A stretch of 64,000 nt of DNA from Labrys miyagiensis (GCF_030160835.1 NZ_BSPC01000048.1:124001-188000); one strand, 5' to 3'; positions 20,824-31,383 are shown, counted from the first letter of the stretch. Notes: generated by a model from the sequence alone, not told the origin. Numbers and translations: made by a program.

Positions 20824-22368
20824 TCACTTCGCCGCCAGCGCCTTGGCCAGGTCCTCCGGGAGCGTCAGCCGGTAGGCCAGCACCATGGTGTCGTTGGTCA
20901 GGCCCGCATCATAGGCCGAGCCCTTCATCATGCCCTTGGTGGTGAGGAAGTCGTTGTCGTTGCCGATGAACAGGAAGGCATCGTTCGGCGCCGCCGGATC
21001 GAGGGCCGGCACCAGCGTCATGGCTTCCCACTTCTCTCCAAGCGTCAGGTCGTTGGCCTTGGGATTGTCGATGTTCATGCCGAACTTTCCGAGCTGGGTC
21101 GTATTCAGCATGTTGACCAGCATCTGCGACTTGGCCGGCGTGATCGAGGCATCGAGCACATCCTTGCCGTCCTTCTCCGGGGCGATCGGCTTCACGCCCG
21201 TCTCATATTCGGTGCCGGCGAGGTTGGTGGCGCCGGCGGTGTCGACAACCAGCACGGCCTTGACCATTTCCGGGGCCTTGCAACTGCAGCCATGGCCGGT
21301 GCTGTCGCGGGCGAGCAGCAGGAAGCGGTGATCGTCGAGAGCGACCATCTCGCTCTGTGCCGCGGTGGCATCGATCTTGCCGTCGCCCTTCTTGGAGTAG
21401 ACGGGCAGCTCGATGGCATAGACGGCCTTCGGTGTCCTGGGCAGCGGATCGGCGGAGATGTCATAGACATAGATACGGGTGACGGCGCGGTTCTGCTGGC
21501 CCTTGGCGCCGCTGTCCTGCAGCGTGGCGCTCTGCAGCACGGCCAGCAGGGTCTTGCCGTCCGGCGTGATCGAGGCCGCTTCCAGACCCTGATTGTTGCG
21601 GCGGCCCGTATCGGGCGCATCGAGCGAGGTGTAGTTGATCTTGCCGCCCTTCATCGGCGTGAGCGCCGGGCCTGGTGGGATCATGCCCTTGAGCTTGCCG
21701 TCGGGACCGAAGAGATAGAGGGCGGCGGCATATTCATCGCCGACATAGAAGCTGCCATCGGCGCGATAGGTCAGCGCCTCGGCATCGAAGGAGAGCGAGC
21801 CGGCGCCGAGCGTACCGGCGGGCGGGATCGGCAGCGTGTACCCATCCATCGTCACGGTGTTGGAGCCGGGGTCGGCACCGGTGGTGGGCTTGCCGTCGAG
21901 GCCCGTGAGAAACACCGCCTTGTCGTCGAGCGGCTTGAGGACGACCTGCGACTGCGAAGAGGTCGCGGCCGGCAGATCAGGGCCGGAATAAGGTGTGAAG
22001 CTGAGGTCGAAGGCCAGCACGCGGCCCTGATAATCGAAGAACAGGTTCTTGTCGGGATCGTTGTAGCCGCGATCGGGCAGGGAGTAGAGGCGTCCGCTAT
22101 AGCCGGTGGCGGTCTTGGTCCAGCTCCTGGGGTCGATCGCCATCGAGGAGAAGGAGCCGAGCGAATCACCCTTGGCATCCTTGAGGTCGGCGCTCAGGCG
22201 ACCGACGCCCACCAGTCCATGATTGATGAAGGTGCCGCCGGCGAAATCGATCTTGTCATCGCCGGCATTCGTCGAGACGAAGGGCGCCTTGTAGGCCAGC
22301 GGCTCGGCATGCGCGGCGATGGGCAGGGTCGCAGCAGCGATGAGAAGGGCGGTTCTGAGAAGGCGCAT
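20824..22368 (-). CDS. Secreted esterase-like phytase-family protein
   Basis: A 514-residue secreted protein with signal peptide MRLLRTALLIAAATLPIAAHA. The mature part resembles the 'esterase-like activity of phytase' beta-propeller family: repeated short blades, SLPDRGYNDPDKNLFFDYQG, NQGLEAASITPDGKTLL and VALDDHRFLLLARDS. Members are linked to phosphoester hydrolysis, but many are untested. The start at 22368 has GAGGAAAC before it. A Cys-x-Cys pair occurs in HGCSCKAPE. Its stop codon abuts a REP cluster. Confidence 0.85.
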   Translation of the reverse strand: MRLLRTALLIAAATLPIAAHAEPLAYKAPFVSTNAGDDKIDFAGGTFINHGLVGVGRLSADLKDAKGDSLGSFSSMAIDPRSWTKTATGYSGRLYSLPDRGYNDPDKNLFFDYQGRVLAFDLSFTPYSGPDLPAATSSQSQVVLKPLDDKAVFLTGLDGKPTTGADPGSNTVTMDGYTLPIPPAGTLGAGSLSFDAEALTYRADGSFYVGDEYAAALYLFGPDGKLKGMIPPGPALTPMKGGKINYTSLDAPDTGRRNNQGLEAASITPDGKTLLAVLQSATLQDSGAKGQQNRAVTRIYVYDISADPLPRTPKAVYAIELPVYSKKGDGKIDATAAQSEMVALDDHRFLLLARDSTGHGCSCKAPEMVKAVLVVDTAGATNLAGTEYETGVKPIAPEKDGKDVLDASITPAKSQMLVNMLNTTQLGKFGMNIDNPKANDLTLGEKWEAMTLVPALDPAAPNDAFLFIGNDNDFLTTKGMMKGSAYDAGLTNDTMVLAYRLTLPEDLAKALAAK

Positions 22369-22476
22369 GGTTTCCTCGCAGGGCGGCTTGCATCGGGGTT
22401 TCCTTGGCAAGCCGGCGTGACAGGGGCATGACAATCCTTACGTGTACCACGGGGCTTACCCGTCGCTGCGATACGT

Positions 22477-23286
22477 TCAGATTGCCGGTCTCGCCTCATC
22501 CACCAGCGCTCCCGCCACGCGGGCCAGGAAGGCCCTGGTGCGGTCCGACTTCGGGGCGGTGAAGAAGATCTCGGGTGGCGCTTCCTCCACCACCTTGCCC
22601 GCGTCCATCATCACCACCCGATCGGCAACCTCGCGGGCAAAGCCCATCTCATGGGTGACGACGATCATCGTCATGCCATCGCGGGCAAGTTCCTTCATGA
22701 CCTCGAGGACTTCGCCGACCATCTCCGGATCGAGGGCGCTGGTGGGCTCGTCGAACAGCATGAGCGTTGGCTTCATCGCCAGCGCCCGCGCGATGGCGAC
22801 ACGCTGCTGCTGCCCGCCCGAGAGCTGCGCGGGATAGGCGGCCGCCTTGTCGCCGAGGCCGACCCGGGTCAGCAGGGCCATGGCCTCGGCCTGCGCCGTC
22901 GCCTGGTCGACCCCCAACACCTGGACCGGCGCCTCGGTAATGTTGCCGAGTGCCGTCAGATGCGGGAAGAGGTTGAAGCGCTGGAACACCATGCCGATCT
23001 CGCGGCGCTGGCGGGCGATGTTGCGCTCGCTGTCCTCGATGAGCCGCCCCCGCGCCTCGCGATAGCCGATGAGGTGGCCGTTGACCATGATCCGGCCCTT
23101 CTGGATCTTCTCCAGATGGTTGATGCAGCGCACGAAGGTCGTTTTGCCCGAACCGGAGGCCCCGACGATGACCACGACCTCGCCGCGCTTCACGGTAAGC
23201 GAAACACCCTTGAGCACCTGAGCCGGGCCGAACCATTTCTCGACCTCCTCGGCCTCGACCACCCATTGCGAACTGCCCTGGTTCAT
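22477..23286 (-). CDS. Polar amino acid ABC transporter ATP-binding protein
   Basis: A 269-residue ATPase of the GlnQ/HisP type that drives the permease just upstream. Walker [10 protein letters not shown], signature LSGGQQQR, Walker [15 protein letters not shown] and switch [14 protein letters not shown] are all present. The start at 23286 overlaps the permease stop by four bases (ATGA). Last gene of the binding protein-permease-ATPase operon. Confidence 0.94.
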   Translation of the reverse strand: MNQGSSQWVVEAEEVEKWFGPAQVLKGVSLTVKRGEVVVIVGASGSGKTTFVRCINHLEKIQKGRIMVNGHLIGYREARGRLIEDSERNIARQRREIGMVFQRFNLFPHLTALGNITEAPVQVLGVDQATAQAEAMALLTRVGLGDKAAAYPAQLSGGQQQRVAIARALAMKPTLMLFDEPTSALDPEMVGEVLEVMKELARDGMTMIVVTHEMGFAREVADRVVMMDAGKVVEEAPPEIFFTAPKSDRTRAFLARVAGALVDEARPAI

Positions 23287-24050
23287 GGCGTGCCTCCGAA
23301 CAGGCCCGCGAGGAGCGAACGCCGCGCCGGCTTGCTGCGCGTCTCGGCGAAGGGCGCGCTGTAGCGCTCCTCGATCAGGCGCTGCAGGAAGCCCCACAAC
23401 GTCGTCAGCGACAGGTAATAGAGCGCGACGACGGAATACAGCTCGAACACGCGGAAGGTCGCCGAGGTCACCATCTGCGTCGCCAGCAGCAGTTCAGGCA
23501 CGCCGATGACGCTGAGCAGCGTGGTGCTCTTCAGCATCGAGTTGAAGTTGTTGCCCAATGGCGGAATGATGACGCGCGCCGCCTGCGGCAGGATGATGCG
23601 GCGAAGCAGCAGCCCCGGCGTCATGCCGAGCGATTTGGCCGCTTCCGTCTGGCCCCTGTCGATCGAATTGATGCCGGCCCGGATGATCTCGCACATATAG
23701 GCTGCCTCGTTGAGGCTGAGCGCGATGATGCCGGCCTGCACATTGCCGGGCAGCACCACGAAGCCGAGATCGATGTCGTGGAAGTGGATGATGTTGGCGG
23801 CCGCCAGCGCAGTGTAGATGAACACGATCTGCACCAGCAGCGGCGTGCCGCGCATCACCCAGACATAGAAGCCGGCGAGCCCACGCAGGATGCGCAGCCG
23901 CGAGAGCCGGCCGAGGGCGGCGAAGAGCCCCAGTGTCGTGCCGATCAATTGCGACACGACGCTGATGCTGAGCGTGAGCCAAAGCCCGTGCAGATAGATG
24001 CTGCTGGGCTCGAGCAGATAGTGGAAGAAGACGCTCCAGTTGAAGATCAT
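23283..24050 (-). CDS. Polar amino acid ABC transporter permease
   Basis: A 255-residue membrane protein with about five hydrophobic helices. It has the HisM/GlnP-type motif RGTPLLVQI, the [26 protein letters not shown] loop that contacts the ATPase, and [15 protein letters not shown]. It is the only permease gene in the operon, so a homodimer is expected. It lies 10 bases after the binding-protein gene. Confidence 0.94.
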   Translation of the reverse strand: MIFNWSVFFHYLLEPSSIYLHGLWLTLSISVVSQLIGTTLGLFAALGRLSRLRILRGLAGFYVWVMRGTPLLVQIVFIYTALAAANIIHFHDIDLGFVVLPGNVQAGIIALSLNEAAYMCEIIRAGINSIDRGQTEAAKSLGMTPGLLLRRIILPQAARVIIPPLGNNFNSMLKSTTLLSVIGVPELLLATQMVTSATFRVFELYSVVALYYLSLTTLWGFLQRLIEERYSAPFAETRSKPARRSLLAGLFGGTP

Positions 24051-24060
24051 CGGCCAGACC

Positions 24061-24897
24061 TCACAGGGCGTCCCGCTCGATGCCCCATGTCTTCAGGATG
24101 TTCATGTAGGTGCCGTCCTTGTGGACTGCGTCCAGCGCCTGGGCGAAGGCGGTTTCGAGATCCTTCTCGTCCTTGCGGAAGGCCGCGCCGATGATCGTGC
24201 GCGAGAACGGCTCGCCGGCGATCTCGAAGAGGTCGGGTGCCTGCGTGAAATAGTAGCCGGCGGTCTTCACGGTGGTGCCGTAGGCGTCGACCTGGCCGAC
24301 GCGCAGGGCCTGGAAGGCATCGGTATCTTTCGGGAACACCACGATCTGCGCCGGCGCCTTGTTCGCGCCTGCCAGTTTCTTGTTCTCGTCCTCGATCAGC
24401 GATTGCACGGTCGTGCCGTTCTGCACGGCGACCTTCTTGCCGGAAAGGTCATCGAGGGTCTTGATGCCGGCGGGATTGCCCTTGAGCACCACCATGGACT
24501 CGCTGGAATTGAGATAGTCGACGAAGTCCACCACCTCGCGGCGCGCCGGTTTGTCGTAGAGCTCGGACATGATCATGTCGCACTGCCTGGCGACGAGGGC
24601 GGGGATGATGTCGTCGAAGATGACGTATTTCCATTCGGTCGCGACACCCCATTGCTTGGCGATGGCGTTGCCGAGATCGACCTCCGCGCCGACCAGCGTG
24701 CCGTCCTCCTTGTAGAAGGAGAGCGGCGGCGAGCCGATATCGGCGCAGATCACCACCTTCTTGGCCGCTGCGATGGCGGGTGGCGGTGTGATGGCTTGGG
24801 CCTGGGCGGCCTGCACCAGGCCGACGGACAGGATGGCTCCGGTAAGGGAGACCAGGCAGGAACGCATACAAGGCAAAAGGGCACGTGGGACGCGCAT
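24061..24897 (-). CDS. Amino acid ABC transporter substrate-binding protein
   Basis: A 278-residue periplasmic binding protein (SBP family 3). After a signal peptide ending AQAAQAQA it shows the expected GSPPLSFYKEDGTLVGAEVDLGNAIAKQWG opening (described, not quoted in full elsewhere). LSGKKVAVQNGTTVQSLIE at the hinge and KDEKDLETAFAQALDAVHKDGTY near the end complete the pattern. The start at 24897 has GGAG nine bases upstream. The linked gamma-glutamyltransferase suggests a gamma-glutamyl amino acid or released amino acid as ligand; this is inference. Confidence 0.92.
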   Translation of the reverse strand: MRVPRALLPCMRSCLVSLTGAILSVGLVQAAQAQAITPPPAIAAAKKVVICADIGSPPLSFYKEDGTLVGAEVDLGNAIAKQWGVATEWKYVIFDDIIPALVARQCDMIMSELYDKPARREVVDFVDYLNSSESMVVLKGNPAGIKTLDDLSGKKVAVQNGTTVQSLIEDENKKLAGANKAPAQIVVFPKDTDAFQALRVGQVDAYGTTVKTAGYYFTQAPDLFEIAGEPFSRTIIGAAFRKDEKDLETAFAQALDAVHKDGTYMNILKTWGIERDAL

Positions 24898-24940
24898 GGT
24901 GTGATGCTCCGGTTGGTTTGCCAGCCTGGCCCTTCTGTCT

Positions 24941-25071
24941 GGGACCAATTTGTATGGCGATATCAATATTGGTGCATACTCTATGGCGCATGGGCAAGAA
25001 AAATTGCATTTACGATAGACATTTGTACTTTGATGCTGATAATCGCTGAAACCAATAACAAAATTGGTTCC
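24941..25071. promoter_or_regulatory. Divergent control region with paired operator-like sites
   Basis: GGGACCAATTT (24941-24951) recurs as its near reverse complement AAATTGGTTCC (25061-25071), one copy next to each divergent gene; the second ends two bases before the gntR start codon. The AT-rich sequence between holds further CCAAT/ATTGG half-sites. They are probable binding sites of the adjacent GntR-type regulator. Confidence 0.5.
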
Positions 25072-25073
25072 AA

Positions 25074-25793
25074 ATGAATTCAAAAGACCAAGCCATCCAC
25101 AGCCTGCTCGCGCTCGTGAACAGTGGCCGCTATCCATCCGGGGCGCAGCTTCCGCCGGAGCGCGAACTGATCCTCGAGCTCGGGGTGAGCCGCCGCGCCT
25201 TGCGCCATGCCCTGGAGATGCTGGAGGCCGAGGGGCGGCTCTGGCGCCATGTCGGCAAGGGGACCTTCGTCGGCAGCAGGCCGCCCGAGCGGGAACTCGG
25301 CATGTCGCTGATCACCGCGAGTACCAGCCCGGCCGAACTCATGGATGTCAGCCTGTGGATCGAGCCGACCTTTGCGCGTACGGCCGCTCTGCGGGCGAGC
25401 CGCATGGACATCGACAATCTGCGCTACCTCCTCGGCCGCAGCGCCGCCGCACGCGACCCGGTTACCTGGGACATCTGGGATGTGCGCCTGCACCGGGCCA
25501 TCGCCGAGGCAACGCACAACGCGTTGGCCGTGGCGGTCTTCGACAGCCTGAATGCCGTGCGCGACGAGGGGGCTTGGAGGCGCCTGCGCAACGATCCGAC
25601 CACACCGGCACGTTTCGACGAACTCACCGCTCATCACCGCGAGATCGTCGAGGCGATCGCCAGCCACAATCCGCCGGCGGCTGAAGCGGCGATGCGCCGG
25701 CACCTGCGTTCCGTCCAGCATGCGCTCCTGCTCGACGAGGGGGCCGAGCACGGCATCCCACCAACAGGCTCATTTCAGGAATCGATACTATGA
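25074..25793 (+). CDS. GntR-family regulator (FadR/FCD subfamily)
   Basis: A 239-residue regulator. The N-terminal winged helix has GAQLPPERELILELGVSRRALRHALEMLEAEG-type helices (residues about 22-55). The C-terminal all-helical FCD domain carries the metal/ligand residues in DIWDVRLHRAIAEATHN and ELTAHHREIVEAIASHN. No good ribosome site precedes the ATG, because operator-like sequence occupies that place. Its divergent position suggests that it controls both the ABC transporter and the downstream gamma-glutamyltransferase. Confidence 0.92.
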   Translation: MNSKDQAIHSLLALVNSGRYPSGAQLPPERELILELGVSRRALRHALEMLEAEGRLWRHVGKGTFVGSRPPERELGMSLITASTSPAELMDVSLWIEPTFARTAALRASRMDIDNLRYLLGRSAAARDPVTWDIWDVRLHRAIAEATHNALAVAVFDSLNAVRDEGAWRRLRNDPTTPARFDELTAHHREIVEAIASHNPPAAEAAMRRHLRSVQHALLLDEGAEHGIPPTGSFQESIL

Positions 25794-27373
25794 GAGATTT
25801 GCATTTCCCTGGTCGTTCGCCCGTGCGTGCGACCGGAGCTGTGGTCGCGACCTCCCAGCCCATGGCGAGCGCTGCTGCCCTGGCGCTGCTGCGCGAAGGC
25901 GGCAATGCCATCGATGCGGCGATCTGCGCTGCGGCCGTGCTCGCGGTGGTCGAGCCGCAGTCGACCGGCGTTGGCGGGGATGTCTTCTGCCTCTACGTGC
26001 CTGGCGGCAAGGGCGAGGTCATCGCCTATAATGGCGCGGGCAGGGCGCCCGGGGCCGCCCATATCGATTGGTATGAGGAGCGGGGCATCACGGCCATTGC
26101 CTCCGACAGTCCTCATTCCGTGACCATTCCGGGCGCCATCGATGCCTGGTGCCGCCTGTCGGCCGATCATGGCCGCACGCCGCTGGAGCGCGTGCTGGCG
26201 CCCGCCATCCATTACGCCGAGAAGGGCTATGTCGTGCATGACCGCGTCGAGGCCGATTGGCGGGAGACGCAGGTTCTGCTCGCCCGCGACGAGGCGGCGG
26301 CGCGCATCTTCCTGCCCGGGGGCAGGGCGCCGCGGGCAGGCGACGTCCACCGCCAGCCCGAATTGGCGCAGACGCTGCGGCGCATCGCAAAGCTGGGACG
26401 CAGCGGCTTCTACGAGGGTGAGGTCGCCGAGGACCTGGTGTCCCGCCTCAAGGCGGCCGGCGGCCTGCATACGCTGGATGACTTCGCGGCGGCACAGGGC
26501 AATTACGCCAGGCCGGTCAAGACGAGCTATCGCGGCGCAGAGATCTGGCAGATGCCGCCGAGCAACCAGGGCCTCACCGCCCTGCTCATGCTCAATCTCC
26601 TCTCCGGGTTCGACCTTGCCGGCCTCGATCCGCTCAGCGCAGCGCGCTTCCATCTGGAGATCGAGGCAGGCCGGCTCGCTTACCAGGTGCGTGATGCCCT
26701 GATCGCCGATCCAGCCAAGGCGAAGGTCGATATCGAAGGACTGTTGTCGAACGCCTATGCCGACCGGCTGCGGGAGCGGATCTCGCCCGAGAGGGCGCTG
26801 GAACTGCCGGTTCGCGCCATGGAGCCTTCTGACACCGTCTACCTCTGCGTGGTCGACAGCGACCGCAATGCGGTGAGCTTCATCAACTCGACCTACTGGT
26901 CCTTCGGCAGCGGCCTGGTCGGCCCGAAATCGGGTGTCGTGCTGCAGAATCGCGGCGCCGGTTTCCGCATCGATCGCAAGCACCCCAATTGCATCGCGCC
27001 GGGCAAGCAGCCGCTGCACACCATCATGCCCGGCATGGCGATGCGCGACGGGCACGTGCTCGCCCCCTTCGGCGTGATGGGCGGCGATTACCAGCCCTTC
27101 GGCAATGTCCATGTGCTGACCAATGTGCTGGACTATGGCATGGACCCGCAGGCAGCCATCGATTTCCCGCGTGTGTTCCACAACCGGACTGCCGCGGTGG
27201 TCGAGCGCAGCGTTCCACCCGCCGTCATGCGCGGCCTGCAGCAGCGCGGCCATGCGGTCGGCATCGCGGAGGAGGCGCTGGGTGGCGGCCAGATGATTCT
27301 GATCGACTGGGAAAAGGGCACCCTGACCGGCGGTTCCGATCCGCGGAAGGATGGTCTGGCGATCGGCTATTGA
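25790..27373 (+). CDS. Gamma-glutamyltransferase family protein
   Basis: A 527-residue Ntn-hydrolase that cleaves or transfers gamma-glutamyl groups. Features are GGNAIDAAICAAAVLAVVEPQSTGVGGD near the N-terminus, the predicted autoprocessing nucleophile T349 in SDTVYLCVVD, and the small-subunit segments NSTYWSFGSG and FGVMGGDYQPFGNV. No signal peptide is visible, so it may act in the cytoplasm, unlike E. coli Ggt. The ATG overlaps the gntR stop by four bases, so the two genes are translationally coupled. Substrate unknown. Confidence 0.92.
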   Translation: MRDLHFPGRSPVRATGAVVATSQPMASAAALALLREGGNAIDAAICAAAVLAVVEPQSTGVGGDVFCLYVPGGKGEVIAYNGAGRAPGAAHIDWYEERGITAIASDSPHSVTIPGAIDAWCRLSADHGRTPLERVLAPAIHYAEKGYVVHDRVEADWRETQVLLARDEAAARIFLPGGRAPRAGDVHRQPELAQTLRRIAKLGRSGFYEGEVAEDLVSRLKAAGGLHTLDDFAAAQGNYARPVKTSYRGAEIWQMPPSNQGLTALLMLNLLSGFDLAGLDPLSAARFHLEIEAGRLAYQVRDALIADPAKAKVDIEGLLSNAYADRLRERISPERALELPVRAMEPSDTVYLCVVDSDRNAVSFINSTYWSFGSGLVGPKSGVVLQNRGAGFRIDRKHPNCIAPGKQPLHTIMPGMAMRDGHVLAPFGVMGGDYQPFGNVHVLTNVLDYGMDPQAAIDFPRVFHNRTAAVVERSVPPAVMRGLQQRGHAVGIAEEALGGGQMILIDWEKGTLTGGSDPRKDGLAIGY

Positions 27374-27686
27374 TGCCATCCACATGAGAGGCGTGATCGA
27401 GCAGCCGTGAAGCCGAAGATGCGCTCATCGGCAATCAACCGGGGATATCGAAATGCGCCTGTCATCTTCGGGCGCTTTACTTCGCGGAAGTTACCCTGTC
27501 CGCCAAAGAACTTCGACTGAACGCACCGCGTTGGTTGCACTGCCTCTCTGATTTTGGCAGCATCGGGGCAATCCGGACATTTCACGGCGTCCGGTGGAGG
27601 ATTCGCCGCACCGACACTACCTCGGCTTTCAATTAGGGGCGGGGCTTGGCAGCTTGTGCGAGTAAAGGACAAGGAAAACGACGTCC
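27374..27686. other. Upstream region of the pyrophosphatase gene
   Basis: 313 bases with no supported gene. It contains AAGGACAAGGAAAA shortly before the hppA start; no clear promoter hexamers or repeats recognised. Confidence 0.4.
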
Positions 27687-29837
27687 ATGCTTTCATTGTG
27701 GGTTATTATCGCGTGCGGGGCGCTTTCCCTCGTCTACGGCGCCTGGGCCTTTCAGTCGGTGATGGCGCAGCCAGCCGGCACTGCCCGGATGCAGGAAATC
27801 GCCGGCTTCGTGCGCGAGGGCGCGCAGGCGTATCTGCGTCGCCAGTACACGACGATCGCAGGCGTCGGCATTATCATCTTTGCCCTTGTCTGGTATTTCC
27901 TCTCCATTCCCAGCGCGATCGGCTTCGCCATTGGCGCTATTCTCTCCGGTCTGGCGGGCTTCATCGGCATGAACATGTCGGTGCGGGCCAATGTGCGTAC
28001 AGCCCAGGCTGCGATGAACTCGCTCGGCGCCGGCCTCGAGGTCGCGTTCAAGGCGGGCGCCGTCACCGGCATGCTGGTGGCCGGTCTCGCGCTGCTGGGC
28101 GTGTCCGTCTACTATTACGTGCTCACCGGCCCGATGGCTCTCAGCTTCGCCGATCCCAAGCAGGCGCGCGAGATCGTCGACTCGCTGGTCGCGCTCGGCT
28201 TCGGCGCCTCGCTCATCTCGATCTTCGCTCGTCTGGGCGGTGGCATCTTCACCAAGGGAGCCGACGTCGGCGGTGATCTCGTCGGCAAGGTCGAGGCCGG
28301 CATTCCCGAGGACGATCCACGTAACCCCGCCACCATCGCCGACAATGTCGGCGACAATGTCGGTGACTGTGCCGGCATGGCGGCCGACCTGTTCGAGACC
28401 TATGCGGTGACCGTGGTCGCCACCATGGTGCTGGCCGCCATCCTCTTCGCCGGCACGCCGGTGCTCTCCAACGTGTTGCTCTATCCGCTCGGGATCGGTG
28501 CGGCCTGCATCGTCACCTCGATCATCGGCACCTTCTTCGTCAAGCTCGGTGCCAACCAGTCGATCATGGGCGCGCTCTACAAGGGCTTCATCGCCTCTGC
28601 CGTGCTCTCCATCGGCGGCCTTGCCATCGCCACCCATTTGCTGATCGGCTGGGGCACCATCGGAACCGTGGCCGGGCGCGCCATCACCGGCAGTGCCTTG
28701 TTCTCATGCGGTCTCGTCGGCCTGGTGGTCACCGGGCTAATCGTCTGGATCACCGAATATTACACCGGCATCGGCTATCGCCCGGTACGCCAGATCTCGC
28801 AGGCCTCCGTCACCGGCCACGGCACGAACGTCATCCAGGGCCTCGCGGTCTCGCTGGAAGCGACCGCCCTGCCGACCATCGTCATCGTCGCCGGCATCAT
28901 CGCCACCTACATGTTGGCCGGCCTGTTCGGCACCGCCGTGGCGGTGACCACGATGCTCGGGCTCGCCGGCATGGTGGTGGCGCTCGACGCCTTCGGTCCG
29001 GTTACCGACAATGCCGGCGGCATCGCCGAAATGGCCGGCCTGCCCAAGGAAGTGCGCAAATCCACCGACGCGCTCGACGCCGTCGGTAACACCACCAAGG
29101 CCGTCACCAAGGGCTATGCCATCGGTTCGGCCGGCCTCGGCGCCCTGGTGCTGTTCGCAGCCTATACGTCGGACCTCACCTACTTCTCCGCGAATGCAGC
29201 GCAATATCCGTATTTCGAAGGCGTGCAGCCCAACTTCTCACTGGCCAATCCCTTCGTGGTGGTCGGCTTGCTGCTGGGTGGGCTCATCCCCTATCTGTTC
29301 GGCGGCATCGCCATGACCGCCGTCGGCAAGGCGGCCTCGGCCATCGTCGAGGAAGTTCGCCGCCAGTTCCGCGAGAAGCCCGGCATCATGAAGGGCACCG
29401 AGAAGCCCGACTACGGCAAGGCAGTGGACCTGCTGACCCGTGCTGCCATCAAGGAAATGCTGATCCCCTCGCTGCTGCCGGTGCTGTCGCCGATCGTGAT
29501 CTACTTCGTCGTCCTCCTGATCACGGGCTCGAAGTCGGACGCCTTCGCCGCAGTCGGCGCCATGCTGCTCGGCGTGATCGTCACGGGCCTGTTCGTTGCC
29601 ATCTCGATGACGGCGGGCGGTGGAGCCTGGGACAATGCCAAGAAATCGTTCGAGGATGGCTTCATCGATGCCAACGGCACCAAGCATCTCAAGGGTTCGG
29701 AAGCGCACAAGGCTTCGGTGACCGGCGATACGGTCGGCGATCCCTACAAGGACACGGCCGGTCCGGCGGTGAACCCGGCCATCAAGATCACCAACATCGT
29801 GGCCTTGCTGCTGCTGGCGATCCTGGCCCATCACTGA
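27687..29837 (+). CDS. hppA: Membrane proton-translocating pyrophosphatase (K+-independent type)
   Basis: A 716-residue integral membrane pump with about 16 helices that couples pyrophosphate hydrolysis to proton export. The catalytic loop [35 protein letters not shown] (around residues 195-230) and the later DNAGGIAEM and [14 protein letters not shown] motifs are intact. The sequence NTTKAVTKG carries lysine where potassium-dependent enzymes have alanine, which marks the K+-independent class. It is a single gene ended by a strong terminator. Confidence 0.97.
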   Translation: MLSLWVIIACGALSLVYGAWAFQSVMAQPAGTARMQEIAGFVREGAQAYLRRQYTTIAGVGIIIFALVWYFLSIPSAIGFAIGAILSGLAGFIGMNMSVRANVRTAQAAMNSLGAGLEVAFKAGAVTGMLVAGLALLGVSVYYYVLTGPMALSFADPKQAREIVDSLVALGFGASLISIFARLGGGIFTKGADVGGDLVGKVEAGIPEDDPRNPATIADNVGDNVGDCAGMAADLFETYAVTVVATMVLAAILFAGTPVLSNVLLYPLGIGAACIVTSIIGTFFVKLGANQSIMGALYKGFIASAVLSIGGLAIATHLLIGWGTIGTVAGRAITGSALFSCGLVGLVVTGLIVWITEYYTGIGYRPVRQISQASVTGHGTNVIQGLAVSLEATALPTIVIVAGIIATYMLAGLFGTAVAVTTMLGLAGMVVALDAFGPVTDNAGGIAEMAGLPKEVRKSTDALDAVGNTTKAVTKGYAIGSAGLGALVLFAAYTSDLTYFSANAAQYPYFEGVQPNFSLANPFVVVGLLLGGLIPYLFGGIAMTAVGKAASAIVEEVRRQFREKPGIMKGTEKPDYGKAVDLLTRAAIKEMLIPSLLPVLSPIVIYFVVLLITGSKSDAFAAVGAMLLGVIVTGLFVAISMTAGGGAWDNAKKSFEDGFIDANGTKHLKGSEAHKASVTGDTVGDPYKDTAGPAVNPAIKITNIVALLLLAILAHH

Positions 29838-29864
29838 GCCTCAGGATCAGCACAGGTTCGAAGA

Positions 29865-29891
29865 AGGAGGGCGCGATGCCCTCCTTTTTTA
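29865..29891 (+). terminator. Rho-independent terminator of hppA
   Basis: AGGAGGGC pairs with GCCCTCCT (loop GCGAT), followed by six T, 27 bases after the hppA stop. Confidence 0.9.
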
Positions 29892-29899
29892 TGAGTTGC

Positions 29900-30913
29900 T
29901 CAGGCCGCGCAGCGCCATTCGGCGGGTGAGCGACCGAGATGGCGCTGGAAGGCACGGCTGAAGGCTTCCTCGGAGCCGTAGCCGACCTCTTCGGCAATTG
30001 CCGCCATCTTGAGGTCGGTTGAGCGCAGGAGATCGGCGGCGAGCTGCATGCGCCATTCGGCGAGGTAGCGGATGGGTGCTTGGCCGAGAACGTCGCGAAA
30101 GCGCGCATCGAGCACCGAACGGGAGGTAGCCGCGCAGCATGCCAGATCGTCCACCGTCCATTTGCGCGCCGGAGCGGCGTGGATCAGTGCGAGCGCCCGA
30201 CCGATGAGGGGGTCGCCGGTGGCGGCCAGCCAGCCGGTGCCGTTCTGATCCTGCTCGCAGTGGAGCCGCAGAACCTCGATCAGCAGCAGTTCGGGCAGTC
30301 GCGAGAGCATCATGGCGCTGCCCTGGCGGGGCTGCTCGCTCTGGTCGAGGGCATAATTGATGCAGGCCCGGATCCACTCCGCGGTTGGCCCCTTGGGCGG
30401 ACGAACCCGGAAGATCGGCGGCAGGCGGCGCATGAAGGAGTTGAACAGGAGATCCCCGCAGCGCAGATAGCCGCAGACGATCTGCGCCGTCTCGCCGCCG
30501 CCCTCGACACGGCAAGTGGGGATACCCTGCCAGGGCGGCGTGGGCAGCAGCGTGGCGATCGGCACCGGCTCGGCCCTCTCCAGGCTGCCCATGGCATGCT
30601 GGTGGGCATGCGGCAGCACCACGATATCGCCCGCTTCGGCCTCCACCCGGAAGCCGCAGGCGCTCATCCAGACACTGCCCTCGCGCACGATGTGAAAGAG
30701 GATGAGACGGGCCGTGCCCGGCGCCAGCAGGGCGATGAGATCCGGATTATCCGGGGAGGAGAGCGCCCAGGGTGCGGAATATTCCCCGTGCAGGAACACG
30801 GCGCCGGAGAGCCGGATATGAGCCAGCACGTCTGAGAGAAGGTCAACTCTTTGTGTTGCAACTGCAACATCAGGGGTTTCGATCAAAGGCCTCGGTGAGT
30901 CGATCATGGTCAT
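29900..30913 (-). CDS. AraC-family regulator with cupin sensor domain
   Basis: A 337-residue regulator. The N-terminal cupin_6-type sensor has GDIVVLPHAHQHAMG around residue 107 and an FHIVREGSVWM strand. The C-terminal AraC DNA-binding domain has two helix-turn-helix motifs, the second ending EVGYGSEEAFSRAFQRHLGRSPAEWR. The start at 30913 is preferred for GGAG eight bases upstream. It is divergent from the DUF4242 gene, its most likely target. Confidence 0.9.
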   Translation of the reverse strand: MTMIDSPRPLIETPDVAVATQRVDLLSDVLAHIRLSGAVFLHGEYSAPWALSSPDNPDLIALLAPGTARLILFHIVREGSVWMSACGFRVEAEAGDIVVLPHAHQHAMGSLERAEPVPIATLLPTPPWQGIPTCRVEGGGETAQIVCGYLRCGDLLFNSFMRRLPPIFRVRPPKGPTAEWIRACINYALDQSEQPRQGSAMMLSRLPELLLIEVLRLHCEQDQNGTGWLAATGDPLIGRALALIHAAPARKWTVDDLACCAATSRSVLDARFRDVLGQAPIRYLAEWRMQLAADLLRSTDLKMAAIAEEVGYGSEEAFSRAFQRHLGRSPAEWRCAA

Positions 30914-30994
30914 GAGACGAGCTCCGGGTGATCCTGTTGCCACTCAAGGGGAGCACATTGCTCCTGTGGAGGAACCAACAATTGGGAGGCACTT

Positions 30995-31267
30995 ATGCCA
31001 AAATTCGTAATCGAGCGTGACATGCCCGGCGTGGGCGGACTGACACGGCCGGAATTGCAGGGCGCATCACAGAAATCCTGCGCGGTGCTCGGCGCCCTCG
31101 GCCCGCAGATCCAGTGGATCCACTCCTATGTCACGGACGATAAGATCTACTGCATCTATCTTGCGCCGGACGAAGGAATGGTGCGCGAGCACGCCAAGCG
31201 CGCCGGCTTCCCAGCCAACAAAGTATCACAGGTTCGGACCATTATCGAGCCGATGACGGCGGAATGA
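30995..31267 (+). CDS. DUF4242 (SCO4226-like) small protein
   Basis: A 90-residue protein matching the DUF4242 family: FVIERDMPGVGGLT at the N-terminus, QWIHSYVTDDKIYCIYLAPDE in the centre, and an alpha-beta ferredoxin-like pattern. A Streptomyces relative binds nickel; the physiological role is unclear. GGGAGG sits before the start. Divergent from the AraC-type regulator across 81 bases. Confidence 0.88.
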   Translation: MPKFVIERDMPGVGGLTRPELQGASQKSCAVLGALGPQIQWIHSYVTDDKIYCIYLAPDEGMVREHAKRAGFPANKVSQVRTIIEPMTAE

Positions 31268-31383
31268 CAACTCCGATCTTGTGAGACCCCGGCGGCCGGA
31301 ACGCCCGACACATCCGGCCGTCGGACCCCTTTATTGATCTGCAAAGCCTGAACCCAGCATTACCGAAAAAAGGCTCGGATTTT

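Noticed and set aside
24941-25073. Riboswitch or attenuator in the divergent GntR region
   Set aside because: The inverted sites are too far apart and AT-rich for a leader and are better explained as protein operators.
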